Source of the DNA: PALSA-926 sp964476835
GTDB lineage: Bacteria > Pseudomonadota > Alphaproteobacteria > Micavibrionales > UBA2020
Assembly (NCBI GenBank): GCA_964476835.1
Contig: CAYZCE010000014.1
Location: 1-49,910, forward strand
Direction: 5' to 3'
Length of the DNA stretch: 49,910 nt
The notes below the pieces were generated by a model. That model saw nothing but the letters and a program-made list of their open reading frames with translations. It was not told the origin of the DNA and searched no databases. Positions 35,172 through 45,834 of the stretch are shown here, piece by piece. How positions within the stretch are numbered: the first letter of the stretch is position 1; each line of letters opens with the position of its first letter. Both the position numbers and the translations under genes were made by a program.

Positions 35172-35690
35172 TTAGGCCTTGAACTTCTTCTTGAGCGCCT
35201 TCGCCACGTTCGGGGTGACGAAGTGTTTGACGTCACCGCCGAGGCGGCCGATTTCCTTGACGAAGCGGGAGGAGATGAACTGGTGCTTGTCCTGCGCCAT
35301 CAGGAACACCGTCTCGATCTCGTCGTTGAGGTAGGTGTTCATGCCGGCCATCTGGAATTCGTATTCGAAATCCGACACGGCGCGAAGCCCGCGCACGATC
35401 ACGCGGCCGCCGACTTCCTGCACGAAGTTCATCAGCAGATTGCTGAACGGCACGACCTCGATGGTGCGGCCCTCGAATTTCGGGTTGTTGGCGATGTCGG
35501 TCATCAGCAGCGCGACACGCTCCTTGATCGGGAACAGGGGACCCTTGGCGGGGCTGTCCGCGACGCCGATCACGAGGTGGTCGACGACCTTGAGCGCCCG
35601 CTCGATGATATCGAGGTGGCCGAGCGTTACCGGATCGAAGGTGCCGGGGTAGACGCCGATCAGCGGGTGACGCGAAGCTTTCTTGGCCAT
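35172..35690 (-). CDS. coaD: Phosphopantetheine adenylyltransferase
   Basis: Fourth step of coenzyme A synthesis from pantothenate. 172 residues. Nucleotidyltransferase motif YPGTFDPVTLGHLD (Thr17, His25), VRGLRAVSDFEYEFQMAGMN, and the C-terminal ISSRFVKEIGRLGGDV. No Shine-Dalgarno is visible; it starts 4 nt after the ohr stop, so translation is probably by reinitiation. Last gene of gyrA-ohr-coaD. Confidence 0.97.
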   Translation of the reverse strand: MAKKASRHPLIGVYPGTFDPVTLGHLDIIERALKVVDHLVIGVADSPAKGPLFPIKERVALLMTDIANNPKFEGRTIEVVPFSNLLMNFVQEVGGRVIVRGLRAVSDFEYEFQMAGMNTYLNDEIETVFLMAQDKHQFISSRFVKEIGRLGGDVKHFVTPNVAKALKKKFKA

Positions 35691-35694
35691 TGTC

Positions 35695-36119
35695 TTATAC
35701 GACCGTCAGCGTAACGTCGATGTTGCCGCGCGTCGCGTTGGAGTAGGGGCAGACGCCGTGGGCTTTCTGGACGAGGCCTTCGGCAACCGAACGCTCGAGG
35801 CCGGGGAGGGAGATTTTCAGCTCCACTTGCAAACCGAAGCCGGCGGGGATGGTGCCGATGCCGACGTGTCCGGTGATGGAAGCATCAGCGGGAACCGTGA
35901 TCTTTTGCTGGCCGGCGACGAACTTGATCGCACCGAGGAAACAGGCGGAATAGCCCGCGGCGAAGAGTTGCTCGGGGTTGAGGCCGTCGCCTGCGCCGCC
36001 CATTTCCTTGGGCTTGGCGAGCTTGACGTTCAGCATCTTGTCGGGGGTCGATGCGGCGCCGTCGCGGCCGCCGGTGGCGGTGGCTTCGGCGGTGTAGAGC
36101 AGTTTTTCGAGCTTGGTGG

Positions 36120-36123
<4 letters not shown>
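35695..36123 (-). CDS. ohr: Organic hydroperoxide resistance protein (Ohr)
   Basis: Thiol peroxidase of the OsmC/Ohr fold that detoxifies lipid and organic hydroperoxides using lipoylated partners. 142 residues. LYTAEATATGGRDG (Arg20), NPEQLFAAGYSACF (Glu51, peroxidatic Cys61) and HGVCPYSNATRGNIDV (resolving Cys125) are the Ohr pattern rather than OsmC. The start overlaps the gyrA stop (ATGA). The usual regulator gene ohrR is not adjacent, so expression may follow gyrA. Confidence 0.95.
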
Positions 36124-38828
<2,705 letters not shown>

Positions 38829-38864
38829 GGGCGGGCCCTGTCTATGTTTTTGTAAAGCTTGTTA

Positions 38865-38893
38865 TTTTTAGCATTTTTTAAGGGTGGAACCAA
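38865..38893 (-). promoter_or_regulatory. Candidate gyrA promoter
   Basis: Minus strand TTGGTT (38893-38888), 17-nt spacer, TAAAAA (38870-38865), about 37 nt before the GTG. Moderate match in an AT-rich stretch. Confidence 0.4.
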
Positions 38894-38984
38894 CGAATTT
38901 ATAGGAGGTCTGTTTCACATAAATTTAAGGAATTTATTGTATGATTTGAGTGAATTAACGAAGGCATTTTTAAAGGGGATCATT

Positions 38985-39320
38985 ATGGCGGAAATCGGTT
39001 ACGAGAAAGAAAAAGAACTGTTGGATCGCAGCATCGAATTGCGTGAAAAAGCCTATAAGGCAGCGGCAAACGGAACGGCTACACCTACTCAAATGGCGAT
39101 CGTGGACGCGTATCCGGGCTTGAAGACGGGCTTCCTGGCGGGGATTTTCAACCACTCGGCCAATATGAAGCTGGATGCGGAATTCTGGCTGCGCGACCTC
39201 GTCGAGATCAAGCAAAAGGGCACGACGCGCGCCATCAAGATCTCGCAGGACACAGACCTGCAGCAGGCCGACAGGGCCTTCAGGGGCGAAAGGGTGATGC
39301 GCCCCAAGATGACGACCTGA
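38985..39320 (+). CDS. Conserved-looking hypothetical protein (111 aa)
   Basis: Not recognised. The start is the ATG at 38985 (MAEIGYEKEKELLDRS) with AAGGGGAT just upstream; an earlier in-frame ATG lies in AT-rich non-coding-like sequence. The N-terminus is a charged amphipathic helix, the middle has hydrophobic and aromatic residues (GFLAGIFNHSANM, EFWLRDLVEI), and the end is basic. No signal peptide or membrane helix. It is divergent from gyrA and followed by a bidirectional terminator. Confidence 0.75.
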   Translation: MAEIGYEKEKELLDRSIELREKAYKAAANGTATPTQMAIVDAYPGLKTGFLAGIFNHSANMKLDAEFWLRDLVEIKQKGTTRAIKISQDTDLQQADRAFRGERVMRPKMTT

Positions 39321-39336
39321 CAAGGGTTTCAAGGTC

Positions 39337-39371
39337 AAAAAAATCCCGGCTTCGCGCCGGGATTTTTTTTT
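39337..39371. terminator. Bidirectional intrinsic terminator
   Basis: Perfect 10-bp stem AAATCCCGGC / GCCGGGATTT (39341-39350 and 39356-39365) with loop TTCGC, flanked by an A run on the left and a T run on the right. It can end transcription of the genes converging on it from both sides. Confidence 0.92.
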
Positions 39372-39380
39372 GAGGCAATT

Positions 39381-39716
39381 TTAGCCCGACATGAAGCCGC
39401 TGTAAGGGCCGTCATCAAAGTCGGCGTTTCTGAACGCTGCCATCGCCTTTTCCAGCTGTTGCGGGGAGCGCGGTGCGAGACGTTTGGCCTCGATCTTGCG
39501 GCACTTTTCGAAGACGTCTTTCAGCCGGGTCTTCTTGTCGATTTTGACCGTGTACTTCCACGCCTTGAAGGACACGACCTTGTTGAACATCTTCGCCAGC
39601 TGGAGCAGCTTGCGGAGGTTGGTCTTGGTCGGATCGACATACCTGACGTCGATTGTCTTTTTCTTGGCGTTAATGAGGTCTTCAAGGATGCTGTATTCGA
39701 CGGGCCGTTTTTTCAT
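39381..39716 (-). CDS. Basic hypothetical protein (111 aa)
   Basis: Not recognised. MKKRPVEYSILEDLINAKKKTIDVRYVDPTK begins a Lys/Arg-rich, soluble protein; no signal peptide. AAGGAA lies about 8 nt upstream of the ATG. The high charge suggests nucleic-acid or protein binding, but no domain is evident. A direct repeat TGCAAGG (39734-39757 region, around GATATC) precedes it and could be an operator. It ends at the shared terminator. Confidence 0.72.
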   Translation of the reverse strand: MKKRPVEYSILEDLINAKKKTIDVRYVDPTKTNLRKLLQLAKMFNKVVSFKAWKYTVKIDKKTRLKDVFEKCRKIEAKRLAPRSPQQLEKAMAAFRNADFDDGPYSGFMSG

Positions 39717-39795
39717 GACGAGGGTTCCTTTCTTGCAAGGTTGATATCCTGCAAGGGAAACGCCGGTATGGCCAATGCCGATTGGGTATGGGGTA

Positions 39796-40833
39796 TTACT
39801 TGACGAGGACGATTTCGACCATATCCGCGGGCTTGTCGGTGTTGAAACCGAGGGCGCGGACGTCGATGGCGGTGGGGTCGACGCCCTTTTCGATCAGGTA
39901 GGCGCGCACGGCGAGGCCGCGCGAGAGCGACAGGCGGCGGGCGTTGCTGGCGTCTTGGTTGGCATCGGTCGCGAAGGCGCGCAGTTGCAGGCGCTGCCCG
40001 GGGGCGGCCTTGATCTTATCGGCGAGGCCGTTGAGGGTGGCTTCCTGCTCAGGCGCCAGCGCGCCAGCCGTGGGATCGAAGGAGAGGGTCATGTCGGCCG
40101 GCTGGCTTGAAGGCGGCGAATGGCGGTTGTTGCGCGTGCTGGCGGAGGATTTTTCCTCGGCTTTGGGGGCTTCGGTTACGGGCGCAGCGGCGGGCTTGTC
40201 GTTTACCTTTGCGGCGGGGGCTTCCGGTGCAGGGATCGCAGCAGCCGGCTTGTCTTCAGCCTTGGGCGCCACATCGGCGGCAGGTGCGGGTGCCGGAGTC
40301 GCGATAGCTTCAGCGGGCGCGGGCGCTGCGGCAGGTGCCGCAGCGGCTTCAGGTTGCGGGGCGGATGCAAGGACCGGAGCCGGCTCGGGCTTGATCTCGG
40401 CCTTGGGAACGGGCGCAGGAGCCGGTGCCGGGGCAGGCTTTGCCTTCGGCTTCGGCGCGGGCGGCGGGGTTACCGGCTCAGCGGGCTTTTTTTTTACGTC
40501 GGCGCCGGTGTGGTACGACATGATGCGGTCGAGGAAGGCATCAGTCGAGGTCGCGGGCGCGGCAGCGTCAGCAGCGGCAGGCGCAGCAGCAGCGGGTGCC
40601 GTTGCGGGCGTGCCCATGGCCGTCGGCAGGTCGCTGACGGTGACGGAAGACGTGGGGCGCATCGAAGGCGCCGGTTCGGCGGCTGCCGGATGCTGGCCGA
40701 CTTCGCCCAGCGCGCCCATGTCGACTTCGACGGGCGCCTGGCGGGGGCGGTAAGCGTAGGGGCTGCTATAGGCAGCCTGCGCGGCGGTGGAGGCCAACAG
40801 GGCGAGAGCGACGAGGGGAAGATACTTTTTCAT
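39796..40833 (-). CDS. OmpA-domain protein with long Ala/Pro linker
   Basis: 345-residue envelope protein: signal peptide MKKYLPLVALALLASTAAQA, then about 200 residues of Ala/Pro/Lys low-complexity linker, then a C-terminal OmpA-like peptidoglycan-binding domain (LQLRAFATDANQDASNARRLSLSRGLAVRAYLIEKGVDPTAI, where the R-x-x-x-L-S-x-x-R-A pattern is recognisable). No beta-barrel. The start is fixed by the ATG at 40833 with AGAGGT upstream. A periplasm-spanning tether is the likeliest role. It lies 11 nt after the inositol monophosphatase gene. Confidence 0.85.
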   Translation of the reverse strand: MKKYLPLVALALLASTAAQAAYSSPYAYRPRQAPVEVDMGALGEVGQHPAAAEPAPSMRPTSSVTVSDLPTAMGTPATAPAAAAPAAADAAAPATSTDAFLDRIMSYHTGADVKKKPAEPVTPPPAPKPKAKPAPAPAPAPVPKAEIKPEPAPVLASAPQPEAAAAPAAAPAPAEAIATPAPAPAADVAPKAEDKPAAAIPAPEAPAAKVNDKPAAAPVTEAPKAEEKSSASTRNNRHSPPSSQPADMTLSFDPTAGALAPEQEATLNGLADKIKAAPGQRLQLRAFATDANQDASNARRLSLSRGLAVRAYLIEKGVDPTAIDVRALGFNTDKPADMVEIVLVK

Positions 40834-40844
40834 GAAAAGACCTC

Positions 40845-41615
40845 TTATGAAGCGGTTTTTGCGGTCGCGCCTTTGAGTTCGCGGATCAGGTCGGCGTGCA
40901 GGGTCAGGTTGGCGGCGATGACGCCCTTGCCGTAGACGACGTTCTTGCCGCCGTCGAGTTCGGAGACGGTGCCGCCGGCTTCCTTGACCATCAGGAGTCC
41001 TGCTGCCTTGTCCCAGGGGAAGAGGCGCGGTTCCAGGTATGCGTCGAGGCGTCCGCCGGCCACGTAAGCGAGGTTCAGGCAGGCGCTGCCGAGGCGGCGG
41101 ATGGAGACGTGCGGCAGGTTGACCTCGAAGGCGCGGCCGTCGATGGAAACGAGCGCGTCGACCAGCGACGTGCGGCCGGCCACGCGCAGGCGCTTCTTGT
41201 CGGAGAAGGCGCCGCCGCCCTTTTCGGCGGTGAAGGTCTCGTGCTTGATCGGGTCGTGGATGACGCCGGCGACGATCTCGCCGTCTTTTTCCAGCGCGAT
41301 GGAGACGCACCAGTGCGGCAGGCCGTGCAGGAAGTTGGTGGTGCCGTCGAGCGGGTCGATGATCCAGCGGTAGCTGTTGTCGGAGCCCTTGACCTCGCCG
41401 CCTTCTTCCAGCAAAAAGCCGTAAGTCGGACGGGCCTTGGTCAGCTCTTCGCGCAGGATCTTCTCCGATTTCAGGTCGGCGGCGGAAACGAAGTCGCCGG
41501 GGCCTTTCTTGGAGACTTGCAGCTGCTCGATCTCCCCGAAGTCGCGCGTGAGGGCGCGGCCGGCCTTTTCGGCGACCTCCATCATCACGTTCAGGTGTGC
41601 GGTGCGGGGAGCCAT
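40845..41615 (-). CDS. Inositol monophosphatase family protein
   Basis: 256-residue Mg-dependent phosphatase of the IMPase/SuhB/CysQ superfamily. DFVSAADLKSEKIL, the metal-site WIIDPLDGTTNF, and the C-terminal PWDKAAGLLMVKEAGG signature. SuhB-like action on inositol or glycerol phosphates is the usual annotation in alphaproteobacteria. AAGGA lies 10 nt before the ATG; efp is 6 nt upstream in the same operon. Confidence 0.94.
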   Translation of the reverse strand: MAPRTAHLNVMMEVAEKAGRALTRDFGEIEQLQVSKKGPGDFVSAADLKSEKILREELTKARPTYGFLLEEGGEVKGSDNSYRWIIDPLDGTTNFLHGLPHWCVSIALEKDGEIVAGVIHDPIKHETFTAEKGGGAFSDKKRLRVAGRTSLVDALVSIDGRAFEVNLPHVSIRRLGSACLNLAYVAGGRLDAYLEPRLFPWDKAAGLLMVKEAGGTVSELDGGKNVVYGKGVIAANLTLHADLIRELKGATAKTAS

Positions 41616-41621
41616 GTATGC

Positions 41622-42188
41622 TTAGTCCTTCGCGCGTTCGATGTAGGTGGAATCTTCGGTGCGCACGACGATGCGGGTGCCGCTTTCGATGTGGGGCGGA
41701 ACCATGACACGCACGCCGTTGGAGAGCTTCGCGGGCTTGTACGACGAAGAAGCCGTCTGGCCCTTGACGACGGGGTCGGCCTCGACGATTTCCATGGTGA
41801 CGCTTTCCGGCAGCGTGACGGAAAGCGGCTTGCCGTCGTGCAGCTGCATTTCAACCATCATGCCGTCCTGCAGGAACGCGGCGGGGGAGCCGATGGTCTC
41901 GCCGTTGACGATGACTTGTTCGTAGTTGGCGACGTTCATGAAGGTATACTCGTCGCCGTTGGCGAAGAGGAACTGGAATTCCTCGGTATCGAGGCGCACG
42001 CGCTCGACCATGTCCTGCGTGGCGAAGCGGATGTCCATCTTCGCGCCGCCGCGGATGTCGCGCATCAGCACTTGCGCAACGGCCGCGCCTTTGCCGGGGG
42101 AACGCAGTTCGTTCTCCATGACAGCCCAGAGCTTGTCGTTGTACTCGATGACCATGCCCTTGCGGAGGGTGTTAGCGGCGACTTTCAT
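41622..42188 (-). CDS. efp: Elongation factor P
   Basis: Relieves ribosome stalling at polyproline. 188 residues, three-domain EF-P. The loop SPGKGAAV carries Lys33, the position of the post-translationally modified lysine in E. coli (Lys34). The C-terminal domain has the GTRIVVRTEDSTYIERAKD ending. The ribosome site is weak (GGAAA). It lies 16 nt after the DUF721 gene. The operon's OmpA-domain protein is very proline-rich, so it may itself need EF-P. Confidence 0.97.
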   Translation of the reverse strand: MKVAANTLRKGMVIEYNDKLWAVMENELRSPGKGAAVAQVLMRDIRGGAKMDIRFATQDMVERVRLDTEEFQFLFANGDEYTFMNVANYEQVIVNGETIGSPAAFLQDGMMVEMQLHDGKPLSVTLPESVTMEIVEADPVVKGQTASSSYKPAKLSNGVRVMVPPHIESGTRIVVRTEDSTYIERAKD

Positions 42189-42204
42189 TTCAAATTTCCA
42201 TAGT

Positions 42205-42681
42205 TTATTTATATTGACGGGACAGGATTGCTTTTCCTAGATTTTTTAGCGCAGTTTGTAAATCGTTTTCTTGGATTTTGCCCACCAGATCGTCAAGAAT
42301 CCGCTCCTCGCCGATGGTAATGGGCCGGGGGGGCGGTGCGGTGCGCTTTTTATTAGACATAAGAAAGGATTGCTGCACCATCTTGACGTCCTTGATGGCG
42401 GCATAGCCGAAGAACATGTTCAGGCGCTCGATCAGCAGGGTCTTTTGATAGCTCATTTCGAGGGCATAGGCGCTCTCGACGGCGAGATGCAGCACGGCCT
42501 GGTTCTTCTTGTCGGGACTCTTGGCGAACTTGAGGTCGAGGGGGACGGCATGCGCGGCGATTTCCGCCCCGGCGATCTCCGGCCATTCGGCCAGCATCTT
42601 GCCGAACAGCAGGCTTTTCTTGCCGAGGCTCTCGCGGATGAGGCCGGGGACGAGGTCGGACAATGTGCGCGGTTTTGACAT
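42205..42681 (-). CDS. DUF721 / DciA-like protein
   Basis: 158-residue DUF721 protein. The N-terminal LSDLVPGLIRESLGKKSLLFGKMLAEWPEIAG and the following LHLAVESAYALEMSYQKTLLIERLNMFFG are the family core (KH-like fold). DciA members load the replicative helicase DnaB where DnaC is absent. Divergent from mutY, as often in alphaproteobacteria. No ribosome site; a promoter places the predicted mRNA start at the ATG. Confidence 0.82.
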   Translation of the reverse strand: MSKPRTLSDLVPGLIRESLGKKSLLFGKMLAEWPEIAGAEIAAHAVPLDLKFAKSPDKKNQAVLHLAVESAYALEMSYQKTLLIERLNMFFGYAAIKDVKMVQQSFLMSNKKRTAPPPRPITIGEERILDDLVGKIQENDLQTALKNLGKAILSRQYK

Positions 42682-42689
42682 TCGCTGCC

Positions 42690-42718
42690 AGTATCTTTAT
42701 TTAAGGGGACTATGTCCA
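42690..42718 (-). promoter_or_regulatory. Promoter of the DUF721-efp-IMPase-OmpA operon, possibly leaderless
   Basis: Minus strand TGGACA (42718-42713), 17-nt spacer, GATACT (42695-42690), then 8 nt to the ATG at 42681. No Shine-Dalgarno sequence lies in between. The -35 overlaps the first codons of mutY. Confidence 0.45.
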
Positions 42719-43749
42719 GAACCAAGATGACAGGCCTCCAGACGCGGCTTTTAGGCTGGTACGACCGCCACCGGCGCGTCATGCCGTGGCGCGCGCTGCC
42801 GGGCAGGCGGCCGGACCCCTATCATGTCTGGCTGTCCGAGATCATGCTGCAGCAAACCACGGTGGTGACCGTGGGGCCGTATTTCATGAAGTTCATCGAC
42901 CGCTGGCCGACGGTCAAGGCACTGGCGGCGGCGAAGCTCGACGACGTGCTGGCGGCATGGGCGGGGCTTGGCTATTACGCGCGTGCCCGCAACCTGCACA
43001 AATGCGCCATCGCCGTGAAGGGCACATTCCCGGATACGGAGGCGGCGCTGCTGGAGCTTCCCGGCATCGGGCCTTATACGGCGGCGGCGATTGCCTCGAT
43101 CGCTTTCAACCGTCCTGCGGTCGCTGTGGACGGCAACGTCGAGCGTGTGGTCAGCCGCTTCTTCTCGATCGAGGAACCACTGCCGAAATCCAAGCCTGCG
43201 ATCCGCACCCATGCGGCGCAACTGGCCGAGGGCAACCCGCGCCCGGGCGACTTCACGCAGGCGCTGATGGAGTTGGGCGCGACCGTCTGCACGCCGCGCA
43301 GCCCTAAATGCAGCCAGTGCCCATGGGAAGCCGATTGCCGCGCGCGCAAGGCGGGCAACGCCGAGGAACTGCCGCGCAAATCCCCCAAGGCCGTCAAGCC
43401 GGTGCGCTACGGCAAGGTCTTCTGGGTGCAGCGGAAAGATGGCGCCTTCCTGATCGAGAAGCGGGCGGGCAAGGGGCTGTATGAGGGCATGTACCAATTG
43501 CCGACGACCGACTGGGTCGAGGACCGCAAGGCCGCGCTGAAACTGCCCGCGCCGCATAAGCTGGCATTCGCGGCGCTGGGCGAGACGGTGCGCCACAGCT
43601 TCACGCACTTCGACCTCGTTTTGGAAATCTGGGCGGCGCCCGCGCCGGCACGGATGCGCGGCATGTTCATCACTGAAGACGCCCTCGGCGATTACGCCCT
43701 GCCCACGCTGATGAAGAAAGCCGTGCGGCTTTCCTTGGCGGGGCGTTGA
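42712..43749 (+). CDS. mutY: A/G-specific adenine DNA glycosylase
   Basis: Removes adenine mispaired with 8-oxoguanine. 345 residues. Catalytic Glu43 (LSEIMLQQTTV), helix-hairpin-helix LPGIGPYTAAAI, Asp139 (VDGNVERV), and the 4Fe-4S loop Cys192-X6-Cys199-X2-Cys202-X5-Cys208. The C-terminal NUDIX-like domain recognises 8-oxoG, with HSFTHFDLVLEIW. Ribosome site AAGGGG. Confidence 0.97.
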   Translation: MSRTKMTGLQTRLLGWYDRHRRVMPWRALPGRRPDPYHVWLSEIMLQQTTVVTVGPYFMKFIDRWPTVKALAAAKLDDVLAAWAGLGYYARARNLHKCAIAVKGTFPDTEAALLELPGIGPYTAAAIASIAFNRPAVAVDGNVERVVSRFFSIEEPLPKSKPAIRTHAAQLAEGNPRPGDFTQALMELGATVCTPRSPKCSQCPWEADCRARKAGNAEELPRKSPKAVKPVRYGKVFWVQRKDGAFLIEKRAGKGLYEGMYQLPTTDWVEDRKAALKLPAPHKLAFAALGETVRHSFTHFDLVLEIWAAPAPARMRGMFITEDALGDYALPTLMKKAVRLSLAGR

Positions 43750-43783
43750 GGCTATACTGGCTCAAACAACCGACGGTGTCCCG

Positions 43784-44542
43784 ATGAAACGCAACCTGTT
43801 CCTTCTCTCTTTCCTCGCGGCTTTGGCCGTGGCCCAGCCGGCACGCGCCGCGCAACAGGATGTGGGCGAGGGCTATGCCCGCCCCACCTTCAAGGAAATG
43901 ATCCAGACCATCGTCATGCTCGGCGGCATCGACATCACCGACACCAAGATGGCCGACCAGTACATCCGCCTCGTCTATTGCGACGCCTACAAGAAGAACT
44001 TCAAGGACGACCTCGCGTGGGACAAGCTGCGCAAGCAGGTCACCGCGCGCGTGCAGGAGAAGAAGGAATACTATCGCCTGTATTTCGAGACCGTCGGCAC
44101 CTTCACGCTCGGCCGTTACGATACCGATAAGGGCGTCTTCCCGATCACGACCGACACCGCGCTCAACAACATCGGCTCGATGACCGTGCTGACCGACCGC
44201 GACTATACGCCTTATTGCGATTCAGCCAACGACAAGACGCCGTTCTTCTCGCCCTTCGTCAACCTCGTGCTGGAACGCCCGCTGACGCTCAACCGCATTC
44301 CTTACGCGGCAGACAAGGTCGCGCCATTGCTGGCGCGCATGGCGGAGGCGAAGAACGATGAAACCAAGCAGGTCTACGGCCGCATCCGCTTCCGCGTCAC
44401 CGACGCGCCGAAGCCGGCCGTCATCACGACCGGCTCCAAGCACACGCCGATCCGCGAAGAGCTGCGCGGCGAAGTGCTCGCGATCGACTTCTTCATCGAT
44501 CCCGAGATGACCAAGCCGCTGGCAAGCGTGCCGGTGAAGTAA
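43784..44542 (+). CDS. Secreted hypothetical protein (252 aa)
   Basis: Not assigned to a known function. Signal peptide MKRNLFLLSFLAALAVAQPARA, then about 230 soluble residues probably in the periplasm: PTFKEMIQTIVMLGGIDITDTKMADQYIRLVYCDAYKKNF at the start and a C-terminal beta-rich part with VYGRIRFRVTDA. Two Cys lie far apart (VYCDAY and PYCDSA), which could form a disulfide. No ribosome site; TATACT (43753-43758) may be a -10 with a weak -35 inside mutY. Confidence 0.78.
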   Translation: MKRNLFLLSFLAALAVAQPARAAQQDVGEGYARPTFKEMIQTIVMLGGIDITDTKMADQYIRLVYCDAYKKNFKDDLAWDKLRKQVTARVQEKKEYYRLYFETVGTFTLGRYDTDKGVFPITTDTALNNIGSMTVLTDRDYTPYCDSANDKTPFFSPFVNLVLERPLTLNRIPYAADKVAPLLARMAEAKNDETKQVYGRIRFRVTDAPKPAVITTGSKHTPIREELRGEVLAIDFFIDPEMTKPLASVPVK

Positions 44543-44551
44543 CCCTTACGC

Positions 44552-44634
44552 TGTCATCCCCGCGAAGGCGGGGATCCGGTGCGCGCGCAAGCGCGCGTTT
44601 ATAAACAGCAGTCTTTCGACCGCGCCGGCATGAC
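44552..44634. repeat. REP-like palindromic intergenic element
   Basis: Outer inverted repeat GTCAT (44553-44557) / ATGAC (44630-44634). Inside: hairpin ATCCCCGC-GAAG-GCGGGGAT (44556-44575), a CG-rich stem (CGCGCGC/GCGCGCG, 44582-44597) and the 10-bp palindrome GTTTATAAAC (44597-44606). The text GTCATCCCCGCGAAGGCGGGGATCC resembles a common dispersed repeat of proteobacterial genomes. It lies between convergent genes and may also end transcription. Confidence 0.75.
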
Positions 44635-44646
44635 GTTGATGGGGTG

Positions 44647-45774
44647 TTAGTCCGTGATGTGAGAGCGGATTTCCTGGCGCAGCGCGTCGATCGGCTGCAC
44701 CTTGCCTTTATGCTCGAAGTGCCAGAACGTCCAGCCGTTGCAGGAGGGCAGGCCCTGTAGCTCCGCGCCGACCTTGTGGATCGAGCCCTTGTGGTCGCCC
44801 TGACGGTCGCGGGCGACGAGGTTGCCGTCGGCGCGCACGCGTGCCGTATAGCGGCGCGAGTGGTCGAAGAGGACGGAGCCGGCGGGCAGCATGCCTTGCT
44901 CGACCACCTGGCCGAAGGGCACGCGCGGTTCGGAGCGTTTCTCTATCGGCTTCAGCAGGCTGTCGTCGTCGCCTTTGCGGATCGCGTTGAGGCGTTCCTT
45001 GGCGTGGGCGATATAGGTTTTGTCGCGCTCAAGCCCGATGAAATCGCGGCCAAGCTTCTTGGCGACGGCGCCGGTGGTGCCGGTGCCGAAGAAGGGGTCG
45101 AGCACCACGTCGCCCACGTCCGTGGAAGACAGGATCACGCGGTGGAGCAGGGCTTCGGGCTTCTGCGTCGGGTGCGCCTTCTGGCCGTCGGCGCCCTTGA
45201 GGCGCTCGCCGCCGGTGCAGAGGGGGATCGTCCAGTCGCTGCGCATCTGCAGGTCTTCGTTGAGTGCCTTCATGGCATCGTAGTTGAAGCGGTACTTCGA
45301 CTTTTCAGATTTCGACGCCCAGATCATCGTCTCGTGCGCGTTGGTGAAGCGGCGGCCGCGGAAGTTGGGCATCGGGTTGGTCTTGCGCCAGACGATGTCG
45401 TTGAGGATCCAGAAGCCGAGGTCCTGCATGATCGCGCCGAGGCGGAAAATGTTATGATAGCTGCCGATCACCCAGAGCGCGCCGTCGTCCTTGAGGAGGC
45501 GGCGGGCTTCCATCAGCCACGCGCGACTGAACTTGTCGTACTCGGCAAAGCTGGAGAACTTGTCCCATTCGTCATCGACGCCCTTGACCTTCGAGTTGTC
45601 AGGGCGATGCAGATCGCCCTGCAGCTGCAGGTTATAGGGCGGGTCCGCGAAGATCATGTCGATCGCCTTCGCAGGCAGCTTGCCCATGTTCTCGATGCAG
45701 TCCCCGGCAAGAATTTCGTTGCGGGGGAGGGAGGTCTTTTGTGCTTTTACAGCGTCTTTGTCGGCGTTCTTCAT
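44647..45774 (-). CDS. ccrM: Cell-cycle DNA methyltransferase CcrM (GANTC)
   Basis: Adenine-N6 methyltransferase of the beta class, targeting GANTC. 375 residues. Motif order: DPPYNLQLQGDL (Asp44-Tyr47) near the N-terminus, HPTQKPEALL, then the SAM-binding DPFFGTGTTG. The C-terminal extension ends with LPSCNGWTFWHFE, the RAMA-type domain characteristic of CcrM and needed for DNA binding. The ATG lies directly after CTGAGGT, too close for a normal ribosome site. The upstream region carries three GANTC sites and two CtrA-like boxes. Confidence 0.97.
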   Translation of the reverse strand: MKNADKDAVKAQKTSLPRNEILAGDCIENMGKLPAKAIDMIFADPPYNLQLQGDLHRPDNSKVKGVDDEWDKFSSFAEYDKFSRAWLMEARRLLKDDGALWVIGSYHNIFRLGAIMQDLGFWILNDIVWRKTNPMPNFRGRRFTNAHETMIWASKSEKSKYRFNYDAMKALNEDLQMRSDWTIPLCTGGERLKGADGQKAHPTQKPEALLHRVILSSTDVGDVVLDPFFGTGTTGAVAKKLGRDFIGLERDKTYIAHAKERLNAIRKGDDDSLLKPIEKRSEPRVPFGQVVEQGMLPAGSVLFDHSRRYTARVRADGNLVARDRQGDHKGSIHKVGAELQGLPSCNGWTFWHFEHKGKVQPIDALRQEIRSHITD

Positions 45775-45831
45775 ACCTCAGATGATGATTCATCTCGGAT
45801 TCGCCGTCAAGAAAAATCGTAAAAAAGAGTC
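45775..45831 (-). promoter_or_regulatory. ccrM promoter with three GANTC sites
   Basis: Minus strand TTGACG (45810-45805), 17-nt spacer, CATCAT (45787-45782), predicted start beside the ATG at 45774. GATTC at 45798-45802 lies in the spacer, GATTC at 45787-45791 touches the -10, and GAGTC at 45827-45831 lies upstream of the -35. Methylation of these sites by CcrM itself could give feedback control, as known in Caulobacter. Confidence 0.55.
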
Positions 45832-45834
45832 TTA

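Noticed and set aside
42675..42703. TTGACA-17-TATTTA as the mutY promoter
   Set aside because: The -35 is perfect but the -10 is poor, and it would place the transcript start after the good ribosome site AAGGGG, which makes it inconsistent.
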